Assembly (NCBI GenBank): GCA_020744425.1
Contig: JAGMUV010000010.1
Location: 434,001-498,000, forward strand
Length of the DNA stretch: 64,000 bases
Reading direction: 5' to 3'
Source of the DNA: Dactylonectria macrodidyma
Taxonomy: Eukaryota > Ascomycota > Sordariomycetes > Hypocreales > Nectriaceae
This document shows positions 1 through 12,135 of this stretch, piece by piece. Every line of letters begins with the position of its first letter. The stretch's first letter is position 1. The position numbers were made by a program, and so were the translations under genes. The notes under the pieces are model-generated. The model did no database searches and was not told the origin of the DNA. It saw only the letters and a program-made list of their open reading frames with translations.

Positions 1-256
1 CGCGGGGTTGCACAGCATCCAACCTCCAGTACTACGTAGTACAATATCTTATTTTGACATTTTGTCAGACAATTAGTTCCGCAGGGAGGAACCATTGATG
101 GCACCAGTCAATTTTATTGGGGATTAACTAAAGAACAAAAGAAATTGAACAGCCATGTGTTCAACACGGCTCGCTAAGGGAAAGTAGAACCTGTTGCTGA
201 CATTCGACACATGCCTTTCTCGTTCAGCATCATGTCATGCAAATTCACTCAGTCCT

Positions 257-2309
257 TCACATGTTGCCATTGGTTTGACCATTCATGGTCCCGTACGCAA
301 GCCCAGTATTCGGGTCAATCTTAGACTTCACGTCTGGCATCTTCTTGCCATCGTAGCCTCCTGCTTTAGCCTTCTGTTGCTCCATCTGAGCCAGCTCCTC
401 GAACTTCCTCTTGACGTCATTACGTGGGACGGGGACGTTAGCAAGCCCGATCATTGCCAGAGCACCCCAGAAGAGTGCGTAGATGTAGTAGTACAGGTTG
501 ACGCTACCAAGGTAGAGGACGGGGATGATGACCATGGGGATGTTGCCGAAGAGGCCCGAGCGGCGAGTGATAGTCTCCCACAGCTCGCCGGTGAGGGACT
601 CGGCAGCGCCGTCGAACTTCCAGGGCCCGACCATGCGGAACTTAGCGTTGAAACTGGCACCGCCAGCCCAGATATACGGGAGGCGCCAGCCGCGGCGGGT
701 GCGGATGGCGATGCGGAGGACGTCGGTGAAGGACGGGGCCATGTCCATGTCCTTGGCAAGCTGGTACGTGTAGCTGTCGTGCTCGATGCCGTAGGTGACG
801 CGGGCGCTAGGTGGATGTATAATGCGGTAGTGCCACTCATCATCCTGGAGAAGGGGACGGGTGACGCGGCCGAGGAGATGGGTGGCGAAGAGCATAGCCT
901 GCATCTCGGCGATGGGAGGGATGGCACCGAAGCCGGGACGTAGGAAGCCGATGAAGCCGACGGTAGGGTCGTCGGAGGACCAGATCTGGCGGACGTTGGC
1001 ATCGTTGGATAGGGGGTAGGGACGGCGGCCGGCGTTGTGTTCGGTGTTGAGGAAAGGGATATGGGGGATGTAACCAGTCGCGAAGATGATGATATCGGGC
1101 TTGACGACGGACTCTCTGATGCGCTTAGCCTCAGGCCGCCCTGTGTCAGGGAAGTGGGCGACACCATCTGGTGTGATGTGCGAGGGGAAAGGGGCCGTCT
1201 CGATGGTGCGTTCGGCCGGGATGATGGCTGTGTTGAAGAAGAATCGACGGATACGGGTGGCTAATGGCCACTCAGTCGGGCGCCAGGGCGTAGAGACGTA
1301 GTTCTGGATGCGCTGCCAGCCCTTGTTCCAGAATACTGGGACGGCCTTTAGTTATGTCCTCGCCAAGTAGAAATGTAGAAGCAGCACGAGGTTGAGACTT
1401 ACATCGCGAAGCGTGGAATCGCTCGCTGAAGATCTGGCCGACATGCTGGTCGACACCATATTTCGAACCGCCGCAGATCCAGCATCCGGCAGGCAGAGCA
1501 AGGAAGTGGTAATAGTCCCAAACAATCATGGTGTCTCGCACCATAGGGTGGACGTACATGGAGTCGAAGAGAGTGACTTGGCTGACATCGAGCGGCAATT
1601 GCGGCGTGTCATAGTCTTGGTCTCCGCGTAGCCATGGCAGGAAGCGCTGCCCTGGAGTGCGCTTGGGAGCACCGATCCAGCCGTCGCGATGGCAAAAGAC
1701 GACTCTCTTGGTAGGGGAGGTGATGGCGAGATAGCACATGTCGCAGCCCGTCTCGCCGCTGCCAAGGACCATGACGGTCTTGTCCGTACCCAACTGCTCA
1801 CGCTTCTTGAAGTCTTGTGAATGCAGCACTTTGGGAACGTTCTCGATGCCAGGAATGTCTGGGATGTTCGCCTTTGAGTGGACGCCCGAGCACACGGCGA
1901 TGGCATCACACTCCCATTCGACCTCATTGCCATCGGGTCCCCTGTAACTGACGATATGCTCGCTCACATCTCCTCTGCGAATGCCCGTGACGGAGGTGCT
2001 GAGGTGAATGTACGGCCACAAGTTGAAGTGCGTAGTGTACTCCTCCAGATACTCTCTGTAGCGCTCGGCAGAGAGGAAGTCGTCATCTTCAGGGCGGGGA
2101 CGGAAGTCGGAGAAGGAGGTGAGGAACTTGGAGGAGACGAGCTCGGTATCCTCATACACGTGGTGGAGGAAAACACCGCCGACCTTGTCGTAGGACTCGA
2201 AGAGCCTAACCTCAAAGGGCTCGGCTGATGGGAAATGCTGATGAGCGGTTGCTAGCACTTTGAGCTGGACGAGGCCGGAAGGGCCGGCTCCAATTATAGC
2301 AACGCGCAT
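257..2309 (-). CDS. FMO-type flavin-dependent monooxygenase, two exons
   Basis: Model: exons 2309-1403 and 1335-257, 67-nt intron with GTAAGT donor and CAG acceptor, 661 aa. Seen: an N-terminal FAD-binding GxGxxG (residues 7-12, GAGPSG), a second nucleotide-binding GSGETG (about 183-188) for NADPH, an LHSQDF stretch before it resembling the FMO signature, and an ATGY motif at about 388-391. Together these place it in the flavin monooxygenase superfamily (N-oxide-forming or Baeyer-Villiger-like); the substrate cannot be told. It is longer than typical FMOs (about 530 aa) because of a C-terminal part with a hydrophobic stretch at about 567-604, suggesting membrane association, and a Gly/Asn-rich tail. 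The start ATG is immediately followed by the Rossmann strand, so little N-terminal sequence is missing. No neighbour gives a pathway context; the next 2.5 kb upstream hold no clear gene. Confidence 0.85.
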
Positions 2310-4798
2310 CTTGCCAGCCTTTGCCTAGGATGCTTGAAAAATTACGACGATATAAAAAGATGTGACTTGTAGATGAAGATGTATGGGAAGACTTCAGGTT
2401 GGAAAGGAACAGAAAAGAGAAAATGCATTGATTGCTGGGGTTAAGCTGAACGAGTTGCGGCAGCCAGTTCTGAGTCTGATTGAGACAAGCTGTTGACGCT
2501 GCTGAACTCGGTCCCCTTCGTTATTGGAGATGTAAAGCATCAAGCGAGGTAGCTTCCCAGGCCGCCGAGCCGTCCAAACCCCTTCCCCGGCCACTCGCCA
2601 CCCACCCTCTTCACTCGTTCTGCGGCCCTAGCCTTTTCGAGTTCCTACTTCCACCTCAGCGTAACTCTTGACGATTAGGGTCACAACAACATACCCACCT
2701 ACATCTGCAACCTCCACCTTGCTGCTTCGGCTCGGGTGAGTCCAGTCGGAGACCTCTCCATCCCTCTCCCTCCGCCGCAGCTGTGCCGTGGCTTGTCCTC
2801 ATTCGTCGAGACCTGCCGAACGGATGCTATAAGCGATTTGAGGAGATTGTTCCGATGATGCCGGGTGCCCCGTTATTGGGTCGTGATTGCCACACTCTTA
2901 CGGCAACAAGTATTTAATACTTTCTGAGCTTGCAACTCTGGACTCCGTATTAACCAAAATATCCTCTAGGACGACGACCACGACGAAGGTGTTTCCGTAT
3001 TTGGGGATAACGAGAGGTAAGTTGATGTAGACTCAACGATCAGTTTACATGTTCGCGCGCCGCCCCCCGAGAGTATTTTCTGACCGTTTCCCGCTCCAGT
3101 GTCTTTATAGACTGGGTTAGCCAGCTATGGGGTTAAGGTCATTATCCTTGTAGCCATGCCTCTGTTGGTTTGACATGATCGCCTAAATGCAACCGTCTTC
3201 GCAATCCCCTGCCCCCACAGCCACGGAGATCTCCGTCAAGTCGACTCCCATGCATGTGCCTACTGTTTGACCGGCATGGCAGGTATGTGTGCAGGAACGA
3301 CGCTGCTGGCTCTACAAATGGTCCTTCTGCTTGTCCTGCGGAAGACGCGGTTGACTTGTCTGCAACCTGTCGGAGTTTCTGCAACTTATCGGAGTTGGTC
3401 CAGTATGGCATGAGGAGAAACAGCAATGTGCAGCTAAATCGCGCCTACGTCACTCGACGCCTGCCGCCCACTCAGATAAGGAGGAATCACTCCTCAGGCC
3501 TCCAGTCGCGGGGTTCGAATGAGCTGGTGCTGAAGGAATTGCCAATGGCGGAGATTGATCACCGTGGGTGCATTGGTGACCAGAGGGGTCTGGGAGGAGA
3601 AGGGAACTTCCTACCGCTGAGTTACGTGCCTTAGGAAACGCACAGTCCAGTAATCAGGCATTTCTCCTGTTTCCATGTCAAGCAATGGACCTCCCAAAGA
3701 AGCACCCAAGCCAATCTGTAACCTAGGGTTAGTACACAGCGGATGTCATAAAGCTACGACTACACACGAAAGCGGCCCCGTACGTTGGTAAAATTTCAAA
3801 TCTGTGATGGCGTGTGACATGGAAGGTGGTATCGTTCGCTCTGCTATTTGGGCATTGATGCATTTTTGGACTAGCTTCTTAGGCAGATATGCAGTTGTCT
3901 CGCGTCATAAGACACACCGCCAGAAGTTGGGACGATCCGAAGTTTGGAACGGTCCAGCGCATAGCCTCTCTGATTGGTAAGTCGGGCACCCTTGTTTTAG
4001 GAATGATTCGAGGAATGTCTTTTAGTGCATTCCGAAGAATCCGCTACCTACTAGTCTACGCACTAAGATGAAACTGATTCTTCTCATCGCCGCTTTTACT
4101 ACTACCACCTCGGCAGATGTACCAAGATCCTAGCACAACTCCTGGGGAGATTCAGCAAGCCAATGAATATGTCAAAAATGGTAACGTCACCTCAACAGAC
4201 AGCGGGTGCTCAACGGGCCTAGTGCATTGAGCAGCGGCGACGCGTGCGTTTGCTGTGGCAGTCAGGCGTACACCAGGGGTCTAGGGTAGGTCCAAGGCGT
4301 AGGTGAATGATTAGTATATTAGCACGTCCTAGTAAGTAATGTAAGTTACGGTCTGTAAGAGTAGAATAGCATATTTAATTTAACGAAGTATATTAATAAC
4401 TAGTGGGCTACCCGTTGGTAAAAGTTCTTAATAAATATATGAATGTACTTTAGTGGATTTTGGGGATTCTGGTGGTGATCTAAGTAAACCTGAGCTATGG
4501 ATGTGATGATCATGGTAGGAATCCAAGTAATCTAATGGTAGCTGGAGAAAGAAAGTAAGGGTGTTATAGTTCTGCTAATTATAACTGCCTGGTTTCAGCC
4601 TGGGCTGTAACGTAATCGGTAAGGATCTTGGGATTGTCTTACTTCATGAATCCTGAGTCTAGAATGTGAGCCTCTGTATTAAAGAATTAACACTCTGTTT
4701 TTAGTTTCCTAGTATAATCACTGCTTCTGCTATACATTGCTAGAGCTCCATTTACTGTGATTTAATTGCAGGTTGGAGCTAGGAAATATATTTAAACT
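2310..4798. other. Gene-poor stretch, lower part TA-rich
   Basis: I see no supportable gene here. The first kilobase (about 2550-3010) has a moderately GC-rich, pyrimidine-rich look like a promoter or 5' leader but leads into no long coding frame. An open frame of 126 codons at 3254-3634 shows no recognisable domain. From about 4300 to 4790 the sequence is rich in TA dinucleotides, compatible with repeat-induced point mutation. Confidence 0.5.
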
Positions 4799-6412
4799 AT
4801 GAAAATATTGAGCCCGATGACAATCTCTCGCGCAATACCGTCAACGCCAAGTAGCCAGACCACTCGAAGCAGTCAGCGTTGCTTGCCAATGCGTCCCGTA
4901 CGCCCACTGATTGATGAAGACGCCCTGGTCGGTACGCCGGAGCATGGCGGAATCCCGGGAGCTGCCTTGGACGTTTTCGAGAGTCTGTTGTACGAAATTC
5001 CACTTTCACAGCAGGAGTTGGAAGCTATTCAGAGGCCTGTTGCCCGCAGCTGGTTCCAAAGGCTCTGGGCCTGACAAGACGTCACGCTGGCGAAGTCGGC
5101 TGTTACCATTGTCGGAGACCGCAAAATATCATGGGCCATTCTCATATCTGCGGCTGCACTCCTAGAACCCTTTATCCGACTCAGACGAAACAGTGACTCT
5201 GCTTTCGGGAAGGGATCCTCTCATTCTACTTGAGCTCGGCTTTGCTAAGTCGTACGAAGACATCATGGACATATTTTATGCTTGCAGGGCATGCCAGTGC
5301 ACAGAAGACCACGACAGAGTGTACGCAGTGCTTGGTTTTTGTCGTTAGAGCTAAGTCTCGCCATTTAACCAACTATTCGAATGGAGGAAAGGATGTCTAG
5401 CAGGATCTCGTGATACAATACTATCATCATATGAGATGCTCAATATCTTGACACTCTGCGAGGCTGCGGAAACGCCCTCGCAGGTACAAGAGTCACAGAA
5501 ATCGCGTCTGAATACAAGCCTCAACACGAGTGTGGCTCAATACTGCTGGCCAAGCGGCGAGGCCTTAACATCAGTCGTCTTGTCCACCGACAACGCAATA
5601 GAGGAATACGGGGTGACATGCGGAAGGCTGGGCAAGAACATCCTATCTTTTATTGACATGAAGAATGAGTTCCGAGTCCTGGAATATGCCATTGTGTAAA
5701 TCTTGTGACGTCATATGGGTGCGGATGCCTCTCGCTGGCTGACAGTCGCCTGGAGATCTTGCCCAAGGGCCTTTGAGGTTGTATATGGTTCAAACGTACT
5801 GAACGAAAGAATCATTCTCACCTATCTTTCGCTTTGTTGGGATTACAAAACGGGCTCTCGAAGAGCCGAACCATCTCTCAGACCATCTGTCGGATGAACA
5901 TGAGAGTCTTGTTTGGATGAATCATATCGCTAGAGCAATATGTCAGGAGGACTTTTATCGGTGGACACAAGATGGGCATCTCGGTCTCAGGTACAGCGCG
6001 TGCCAGGAAGGAGTTGTCCTCAACGCAATTCTTGGCTGCCGACGTCTGATATTCTTCGCAATGAAAGAGTAGGAGAACGACATCAGGTAGTGGGCAAATT
6101 TAACCATCCTAGGTACAATGACGGAGAAGCGTTACTTGGGAAGCTTGCCGCTGGTTGGAAAGCGAGCTATAACCATTTGTTGCTTGCGCCGAATCGTGCA
6201 AGGTTCGTGCACGAGGATGGGTCATCGCAATGGCAAGACCTCCGTCTTCCGGATGTGGCCCTGCCGATGGACGCATGAGAACCAAGACTAAAGTGGATGC
6301 TATATTGGTTTAGGACTGGCATGAGTAATCAATCCTTATACGCTGATCCAAGACTCACCTATGGTGAGCTTAGGAAGCGGGGGGTTAGGATGGAGAGCCT
6401 GGTCATTGTTTG
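4799..6412 (+). pseudogene. Decayed heterokaryon-incompatibility (HET) domain gene
   Basis: HET proteins are fungal allorecognition factors. Conserved blocks occur in order but in different frames and broken by stops: a block with RSWFQRLW followed after a stop by DRKISWAI (about 5040-5135), a DHDRVYAVLGF block (about 5311-5343), a long middle region, a C-terminal block with GEALLG and then RFVHEDGSSQWQD (about 6120-6240), and a closing stretch LRKRGVRMESLVIV with stop at about 6370-6412. These match the order RxWFxRVWVxQE, DxIYAVLGL, and the C-terminal VHGxMxGEAL and weak WW-like ends of HET proteins. At least three frame changes and several stops are needed, and the usual N-terminal part with the WVDAICINQ motif is absent. 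Identification rests on motif memory, not on a search. Confidence 0.65.
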
Positions 6413-7650
6413 ACCGGATCTATATGATAGACGTAGGATTGCCAGGGTGGATCCTTCGGAGGTCTTCCTTTTCACCGGTCTAAGAGTAATGTATGTTAGT
6501 GACGGATATACTAATTGTCACGGTTTCAATGACTATGGCGTTGCGCGACAAGGTTGTTACCGCCGGTTTTCATACGCATACGTGATATATCCTGAATCAA
6601 TTCCTACCATGGAAGTGGCGCTTGTTCCCTTCCCAGCCATATGTTATATCAGACAGACAGAAAGGTGCGATTTCGGCTGGAGCTAATATATGAGCTACAA
6701 GAACTTACAGCTCGGACTACTGTCTCTGATAAGGCTCGGCCCTCAGGGGGCTCAGACAACCGTGGCTAACCCATAGAGCCAGCGTTAATAGACCGGGCTA
6801 GGTAAGTTTCGGTAGAAGAGTCGGGTAATGCCAGACAATGACATCATGGCTAGTCTCGTAGCATCTCGTACGAATGGTGGTTCATCCGAATATGCCTCGA
6901 GGTCAGCCGTCCCGATGCTAATCTGGTAGCGAACAGTGGCGGTGCCGAAAACACGCCACTCACACAGCCTAGGAGTATTTCTACGCAACCGGTTGTAATG
7001 TTAAAATTAAGCATAGGAGAAGGGAAAGGGTATCACGGTAGGGCTGTGGCGTGGCGCAGTACATATTTTTTTACAGTTGGAATACCCTTGTCAATCTCGT
7101 AAATGGAAGGCGGGTGTTTGAGTGGATGGAAAAATCGTATGCTGTTTGCTGTGCCGTAAAACATCAGCAGAGTAGGCAAAAAAGGGCATGTGCAGGGAGA
7201 GATTCGGCGTCTTCCGATTCAGCCTTAGCGTTGTGGTATGGTACTTGCAAAGGAAGCTTAACCCTGTTGATGAATTTCATTTGAGAATTCTGCTGGGGTG
7301 TCACCACGGATGCCCAAAGCTTTGGCTCGTTTAACGAAGAGCTCGTGAGATTTTAGCGTCTTTGCAGCTTGTTTTTCGGACCATGGTCGCCTTTCTACAA
7401 CTTCACTTAACCGCCTGCCTTTAAGCCGAGTTTTGTCCTTGGAGACACATTGCAGCGGCGCAGCGCATTGATGCCTCCTTTTATCCTTGCTGGCAGATCA
7501 TGGTCGATCTTGTTTAAATAGAACCTTGTCAAACCTCGGATTGTGCACAACACTAGTCGTCAAATCTCATTCCAAGTCACACCGTCGTCCATCTTTAACA
7601 CTATACTACGCTCCCAGCCCACCAAACCTAGGAGTTCCCATCATCCTCCA
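6413..7650. other. Intergenic, no gene recognised; promoter side of the secreted protein
   Basis: Sequence continues the decayed character of the HET relic until about 6800, with only short frames that match no family. A TTTAAATA stretch near 7512-7519 lies about 135 bp before the ATG at 7651 and could serve as an AT-rich core promoter. The leader just before that ATG is in frame with it back to 7543 but looks like a 5' leader rather than protein. Confidence 0.4.
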
Positions 7651-8574
7651 ATGACATCAAATACATTAAAAGTCGCTTTGCTACTCGCAATCCTTCATCC
7701 AGTCTCTGGATATGATCCGCTAGCGGACTTTCTGCTTGCAAAAGCTGAACTTGGAGGCACTCCATGGAACGTCAACGAGACCGTATGGCCGGCCATCATG
7801 GCCAACCCCGACATCGAAAAAACATATCCAATCCTGGGATATAATACGACCATGCCTTTCCCAGGCGAGGAAATCGACGGGTGGACGATTACTGTGAGCG
7901 TCCAGAAGAGCAAGCCTGCCAAAGGGAATATCGAAACAGACAACCCGGATGGCGTCTTTGCTCTCAGCCTATACAGGCTCAACCCACCAGAGGCACTTGT
8001 CAAAGAGCAGATTGAGAGCAATGGCTCCTATGTGCCTCATAGTTCATGGGGTTTTGCCTACGGATTCGAGCGGATCAAAGGAGACCGGCTCGCAAAGCTT
8101 AACGATGACGATGGCTCTTGCACGAAGATGCTTGACGACGACTGCCTGGAACAGCTTTCTCTGGGAGGTAAATATGAAGGGTGCCTCGAGCCAGTCGAAG
8201 AAGTTGCCGGTACTGGGAATAAAATGATGAACATGACCGACATGGCAAGTGTTATTGGGAAGAAGGCTGCAGCTAATGTTGATTGGTACTCGGGCTCTGA
8301 AATCCTGTCGGCTGCTTCCAACGTGACAGATAGCGCCAATGCAACATCTGTCGAGCTGATCGGAAACCTGGCGCATATTCTCGTGGTTTTTTGGATCAAC
8401 TGGGACGATTTTAAAGTTGGAAACACCACAGAGCCAATAGGCCAAACGTTGCTCTGCCCAAGAACCGTCAACTATACAGCCGCGCTCTATGAGACCAGTG
8501 CTGCTTCCGGCCCTCTTACTTTCTTCTTTCTGGCCGCGCTTCTTCCGCTAGCGACAGTCGTTTGGCTGCTTTGA
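7651..8574 (+). CDS. Secreted, probably GPI-anchored orphan protein
   Basis: Single exon, 307 aa from the ATG at 7651. I chose this Met over an in-frame one at 7543 because it directly opens a signal peptide: a short polar start, then LLLAILHPVSG. The last 20 residues are hydrophobic (FFFLAALLPLATVVWLL region) after a small-residue stretch (SAASG), the layout of a GPI-attachment signal. Four cysteines lie in the body, two in a GSCTKMLDDDC segment, one in YEGC and one in LLCPRT. About eight N-x-S/T sequons suggest heavy glycosylation. I recognise no domain. The likely place is cell wall or plasma-membrane surface. Flanking regions hold only decayed genes, so there is no operon-like context. 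Confidence 0.7.
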   Translation: MTSNTLKVALLLAILHPVSGYDPLADFLLAKAELGGTPWNVNETVWPAIMANPDIEKTYPILGYNTTMPFPGEEIDGWTITVSVQKSKPAKGNIETDNPDGVFALSLYRLNPPEALVKEQIESNGSYVPHSSWGFAYGFERIKGDRLAKLNDDDGSCTKMLDDDCLEQLSLGGKYEGCLEPVEEVAGTGNKMMNMTDMASVIGKKAAANVDWYSGSEILSAASNVTDSANATSVELIGNLAHILVVFWINWDDFKVGNTTEPIGQTLLCPRTVNYTAALYETSAASGPLTFFFLAALLPLATVVWLL

Positions 8575-9051
8575 TGATTGTATGTCTCGCTTGTTGAATT
8601 GGATAGATGACTAGGACACCTTGAAAGTTTTCCTTTGAAGGGGTCTTTCTAGGTATTAGCATAGGATAATACTTAATACACTAATTACTGTGGAATAGGT
8701 CTCTCACAATGGCTTTTTGTGTCACGTCAAAGTAAGCCCTGTGTAAATTAGTACCTGAAACCTTGTGATATCTAGTATTCTAGAGTTGAACGGGCCGCCA
8801 ACAAGTTCTACAGCCTACTCAAATGATATCGTGATTTTTGCGTCATGGGTATGATGCGCTAGCTATCACAAACCGTAAGGTGTTTTCCCACAACCTCAAC
8901 CTATGCAACCCATCTGTCCCACCTAGTGGGCGGCACGAGCGATTTCAATTAGTCACTCACACTAAAGTTAAGTGGTAGATCATATGCTCGACTAGAGAGC
9001 TCATGGTTAGGACAGTTGGTTAGGAGCCAGTCTCCGTTTTATAAACTCTGC
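8575..9051. other. Intergenic, nothing recognised
   Basis: The stretch after the secreted-protein gene is mildly AT-rich. No open frame of note, repeat or RNA gene is seen. Confidence 0.5.
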
Positions 9052-9470
9052 CTAAGTAGTTGGCACATCCTCTAGTAACGTAAGACTATCTTCAAGCGAC
9101 TGGTCCCCAAAATAGCCACCATCGTTCATAAGAAGAAAGTCCTCCAATGTCTCCTGGGCACCAAAATCGGGCATGCCCCTAGCGGTCAGGACATCGCAAA
9201 ACATGCTATGTGGCATCTCGAAGCCCGCCATCGAGCCAGCGAATGGTAGGCCTCCCTGAAATCTTCAACGATTTTAGCTGGGTTTATATATTTCGTGGCC
9301 CTTAACACTTTCTCGCTTGGCGGGCGTATTCCTCAATCTGGGCTTTGGTGTCGAAGTGGTGAACGTTGGGGAACCTTTCCTTCGAAACTGTCTCGGAAAT
9401 AGCTCCAAGTCAAAATGATCGGCCAGCTGGGGCAGGCAATTCCGACATCGCAATGAGAAGATCACGGCGT
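9052..9470 (-). pseudogene. NmrA-like NAD(P)-binding protein, C-terminal relic
   Basis: On the minus strand, pieces in different frames resemble the C-terminal half of NmrA/HSCARG-type regulatory proteins: a FPNVHHFDTKAQIEEYARQ block (about 9370-9310), where the family has an F-x-S-K-x-x-x-E-x-Y-I signature, and a final block with LLMNDGGYFGDQSLE and a VPTT end followed by TAG at 9054-9052. The N-terminal Rossmann GxxGxxG part is not found upstream, and one frame change separates the blocks. NmrA proteins bind NAD(P) without known catalysis and act as redox-sensing regulators. Assignment is by motif resemblance only. Confidence 0.45.
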
Positions 9471-9599
9471 GCGCCGCCAAGCAGACCTTTCTAACCGGTA
9501 CGGCGCATCTAGTTGGTCATCAGGGTTGACGGTGTCGCGCCGTGTAGCGGATCTTGCTTACTGATTTGAGATTCTAGTCTCTGCTGTTCCTCAATAAAT

Positions 9600-10711
9600 A
9601 GCTGCTGAGCGAAATTTCTGATAGCGCCCGGCGTTTCTTATAGCAGGAGGCTGGTATTCATCTGCTTTGCAGGTGTCTGGGCATCGTCGCAATTCACAAT
9701 CTAGGACTTCTGGATAGATGCCCTTTGCAATGTCTAGTAATCTCACGAACGAAAGCATAAAGCAAAACAAATGATAAGATATTATGGTAACACATGCTCC
9801 ACTATCGTACCCATTGCTTCCCAGTCTGCTGATTAACGATATATCAATGAAAAACAACCGAGTTTTTAGAACAGTAGAGTTTACATGGTATATGGAACGA
9901 TAGGTTAGATCTGGCCCTGGTACTGACTGCATGTGGAAATTTGCTATATTATATACCTTTCTCGACCTAGGCTTCATGGGTCTGGACGTTTTCAAGGAGG
10001 TTGAATTCTTCTAGGGTTTTATTCATCTCGACATGAGAATGCCGAGAGCGCATCTGGAACAGTTAAGGGAACTGGGAGGCACTGTCAATCAGTAACCCGT
10101 TAAGCGACTTCTTCCCAGCAAATGACAGCTGGGTAATATACACCTTTCGTGAAGACTATGCTTCAAGGAGAAAACTGGTTATTGCATACGCTAAACGGAA
10201 ATTGACAGAGCCAAAGGTTAAGTGGTACGCCTTCTCCGAAATCTATTAGAAGCATCTAAAAGCCTTCCGTACGGATATCGTGGTTGGTTTGTGAGAGGTA
10301 GACTAGCGAAAGAGCCTAGCTGGTATAATTCGGAGGAAATCGTGAATCTGGAGTATCAGCCACATTCCTAATCAACTTTTCATCAGTCGCGTCTCCCGCC
10401 CTGCAACTGGTTTTGGGCCAGTTGGAGCAAGCCGGACCATATTAGACGCTAAAGTTCTCTTGACAGGAAGGAGGACTACAGATAAAAACTGAGCAATGAT
10501 AGTATCGGTATGGGTGGTTGGAATGGGGGGACAGAGGCCATGCCCTTTGATCAGGATGGTTCGACCCTATCTTATTCATCCTCATAATTCGCTAACAGCC
10601 AGATAAAATAGAAACATCACCGTCGAAAAGAGTCCGAGCCTCCCTACTAATGGTATCAATCTAGGCGACATAGAGGCAGACTAGGTTAGCAGTCACCGTT
10701 ACCATTTCCAA
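9600..10711. other. Intergenic, nothing recognised
   Basis: One open minus-strand frame of 134 codons (9591-9995) has no domain resemblance and an AT-rich composition. No repeat or RNA gene is evident. Confidence 0.45.
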
Positions 10712-12135
10712 TCACTCTTCCTTGATCCGGAACAAGAACATCTTGTTCGAATCAACCGCGTCCTTATCGCGCAGCTTAGCAGCGGCCTCGAGCCCTGCAA
10801 CTGGTACGCGAAATACAGTCCTTTTAGTATTGCCTCCTGGTGTATCAGACAGGGGATAGGGATAGGGCAAGTACTCTGGCATCAATCCCAGCTGATCCAG
10901 CGCCGTGGCTTGGTCCCATGAGATATGCTCGTGATACAGCCGGTCTCCTCGAATATTGACTACGGCCATAAACGGAATCTCTAGTTTGCGCCCAGTGGGA
11001 GGAACACCAGGCAAGCTAACGAAACGCATCAGACACCGGCCAGAGCAAGAACGATGGATTTAACCATGGGACTTACAGCCAGTCTAATTGGGCACTGTGA
11101 GTGCACTTGAAGATGAACTCGTCAATGACACGGTCAATTCCGACAGACCGACTAATTAATTCGGTTTCAGTGTCACTCGGGTTTTGGAAAATGAAGTGGT
11201 CGCGGTAGAATGCCGTAAGTCGCTCTCGACCAATGCCGCCTGTGAGCTAACCGTCCTTGTCAGTTGGCCTGTTCAAAGGCGGTTGGTTGTTATTGGCACA
11301 TATAAAAGGGCTATAAATACCGTTGGAACATGGTTAACATATGGCTCTTGTACCATTGTGGCCATGGTGCACTCAACAGACCGGTTCTCAAACTCGTAGT
11401 ATACGTGTTCATCCCAGATGGCCTCCAGGTCGAAATAAGGCCCATTCATGAGCCGCTTGAAGAAGGCGAGGTTGCGAGTGTGCGAAACCGACTCAAGTGA
11501 GTAGCTGAACTGGGTTTGGAACGGAGTCGCAAACAGAAAGGACTGGGCGGCAGGGTAATCGTAGGCAGTCAAATCTTTCGTGCGCTGCAGAACCCCTGAT
11601 GCTTTGCCAGCAAAATGATGGACCTGCGGAAGTTGAGTAGAAGCTAGAGTCGATCTACTGTCTTCCAGGTTACCGTACAATGCTGCACCGACGATCCGAG
11701 GAAACGCCACAAGTCGATCGGCGACTCGGTTCCAAAGGTCTGGTGTGTAAGCTACTCTCGTGGATTAGCAGGGCTGAGCCTTGGGGCAGGGCTCTGAAAT
11801 GTACCGATAAGGCCGACAACGTCTTTGGGCTCCGTAGTCGTACAGGTTTCAAGTTCCTCCAGAGCCCACCTGATTGCGTCGTCTGGCCGGGTCAAGGCTG
11901 CCTCAGTGATCTCGACAACCGTGTAGCCCTCCTCGCCCCATTTCATCAAGGGCGATGGAACTCCATTTTCTATGGCCAGGGTCGAAGCGTCGGCCAGCCC
12001 GCTATTGGAGACGAGAACGATGAGCCCAGGGCCACTGCATCTTCTTGAAAGTGGTTGCAGGATGGTGAGACCCGGCGCGAATTGTTTCAAGCGGGTTTCC
12101 GGTAGGAACGGAAGGGTATCATATTTACTGTTCAT
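10712..12135 (-). CDS. Two-domain protein with C-terminal NTF2/SnoaL-like fold, four exons
   Basis: Model: exons 12135-11805, 11751-11321, 11246-11077 and 11015-10712 with introns of 53, 74 and 61 nt; 411 aa. The N-terminal part (about 1-170) alternates hydrophobic strands and helices and contains LAIENGVPSPL and VGAALYG segments. The C-terminal part, from about 190, has the NTF2/SnoaL-like pattern: YFDLEAIWDEHVYYEFENRS, a second helix, then DWLLPGVPPTGRKLEIPF and a VVNIRGDRLYHEHISWDQ strand. Related fungal proteins are common beside dienelactone hydrolase genes and are sometimes named after them, but catalysis is not proven and no acid/base pair can be assigned safely here. The gene lies about 580 bp from, and divergent to, the broken dienelactone hydrolase at 12714. 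All splice sites are canonical and the frame is open throughout. Confidence 0.8.

Noticed and set aside
194..1264. Long plus-strand and alternative minus-strand frames opposite the first FMO gene
   Set aside because: They are mirror frames of a well-supported gene, have biased composition and show no domains.
3254..3634. 126-codon plus-strand frame with seven cysteines
   Set aside because: The cysteine spacing matches no zinc cluster and there is no family resemblance or clear splice partner.
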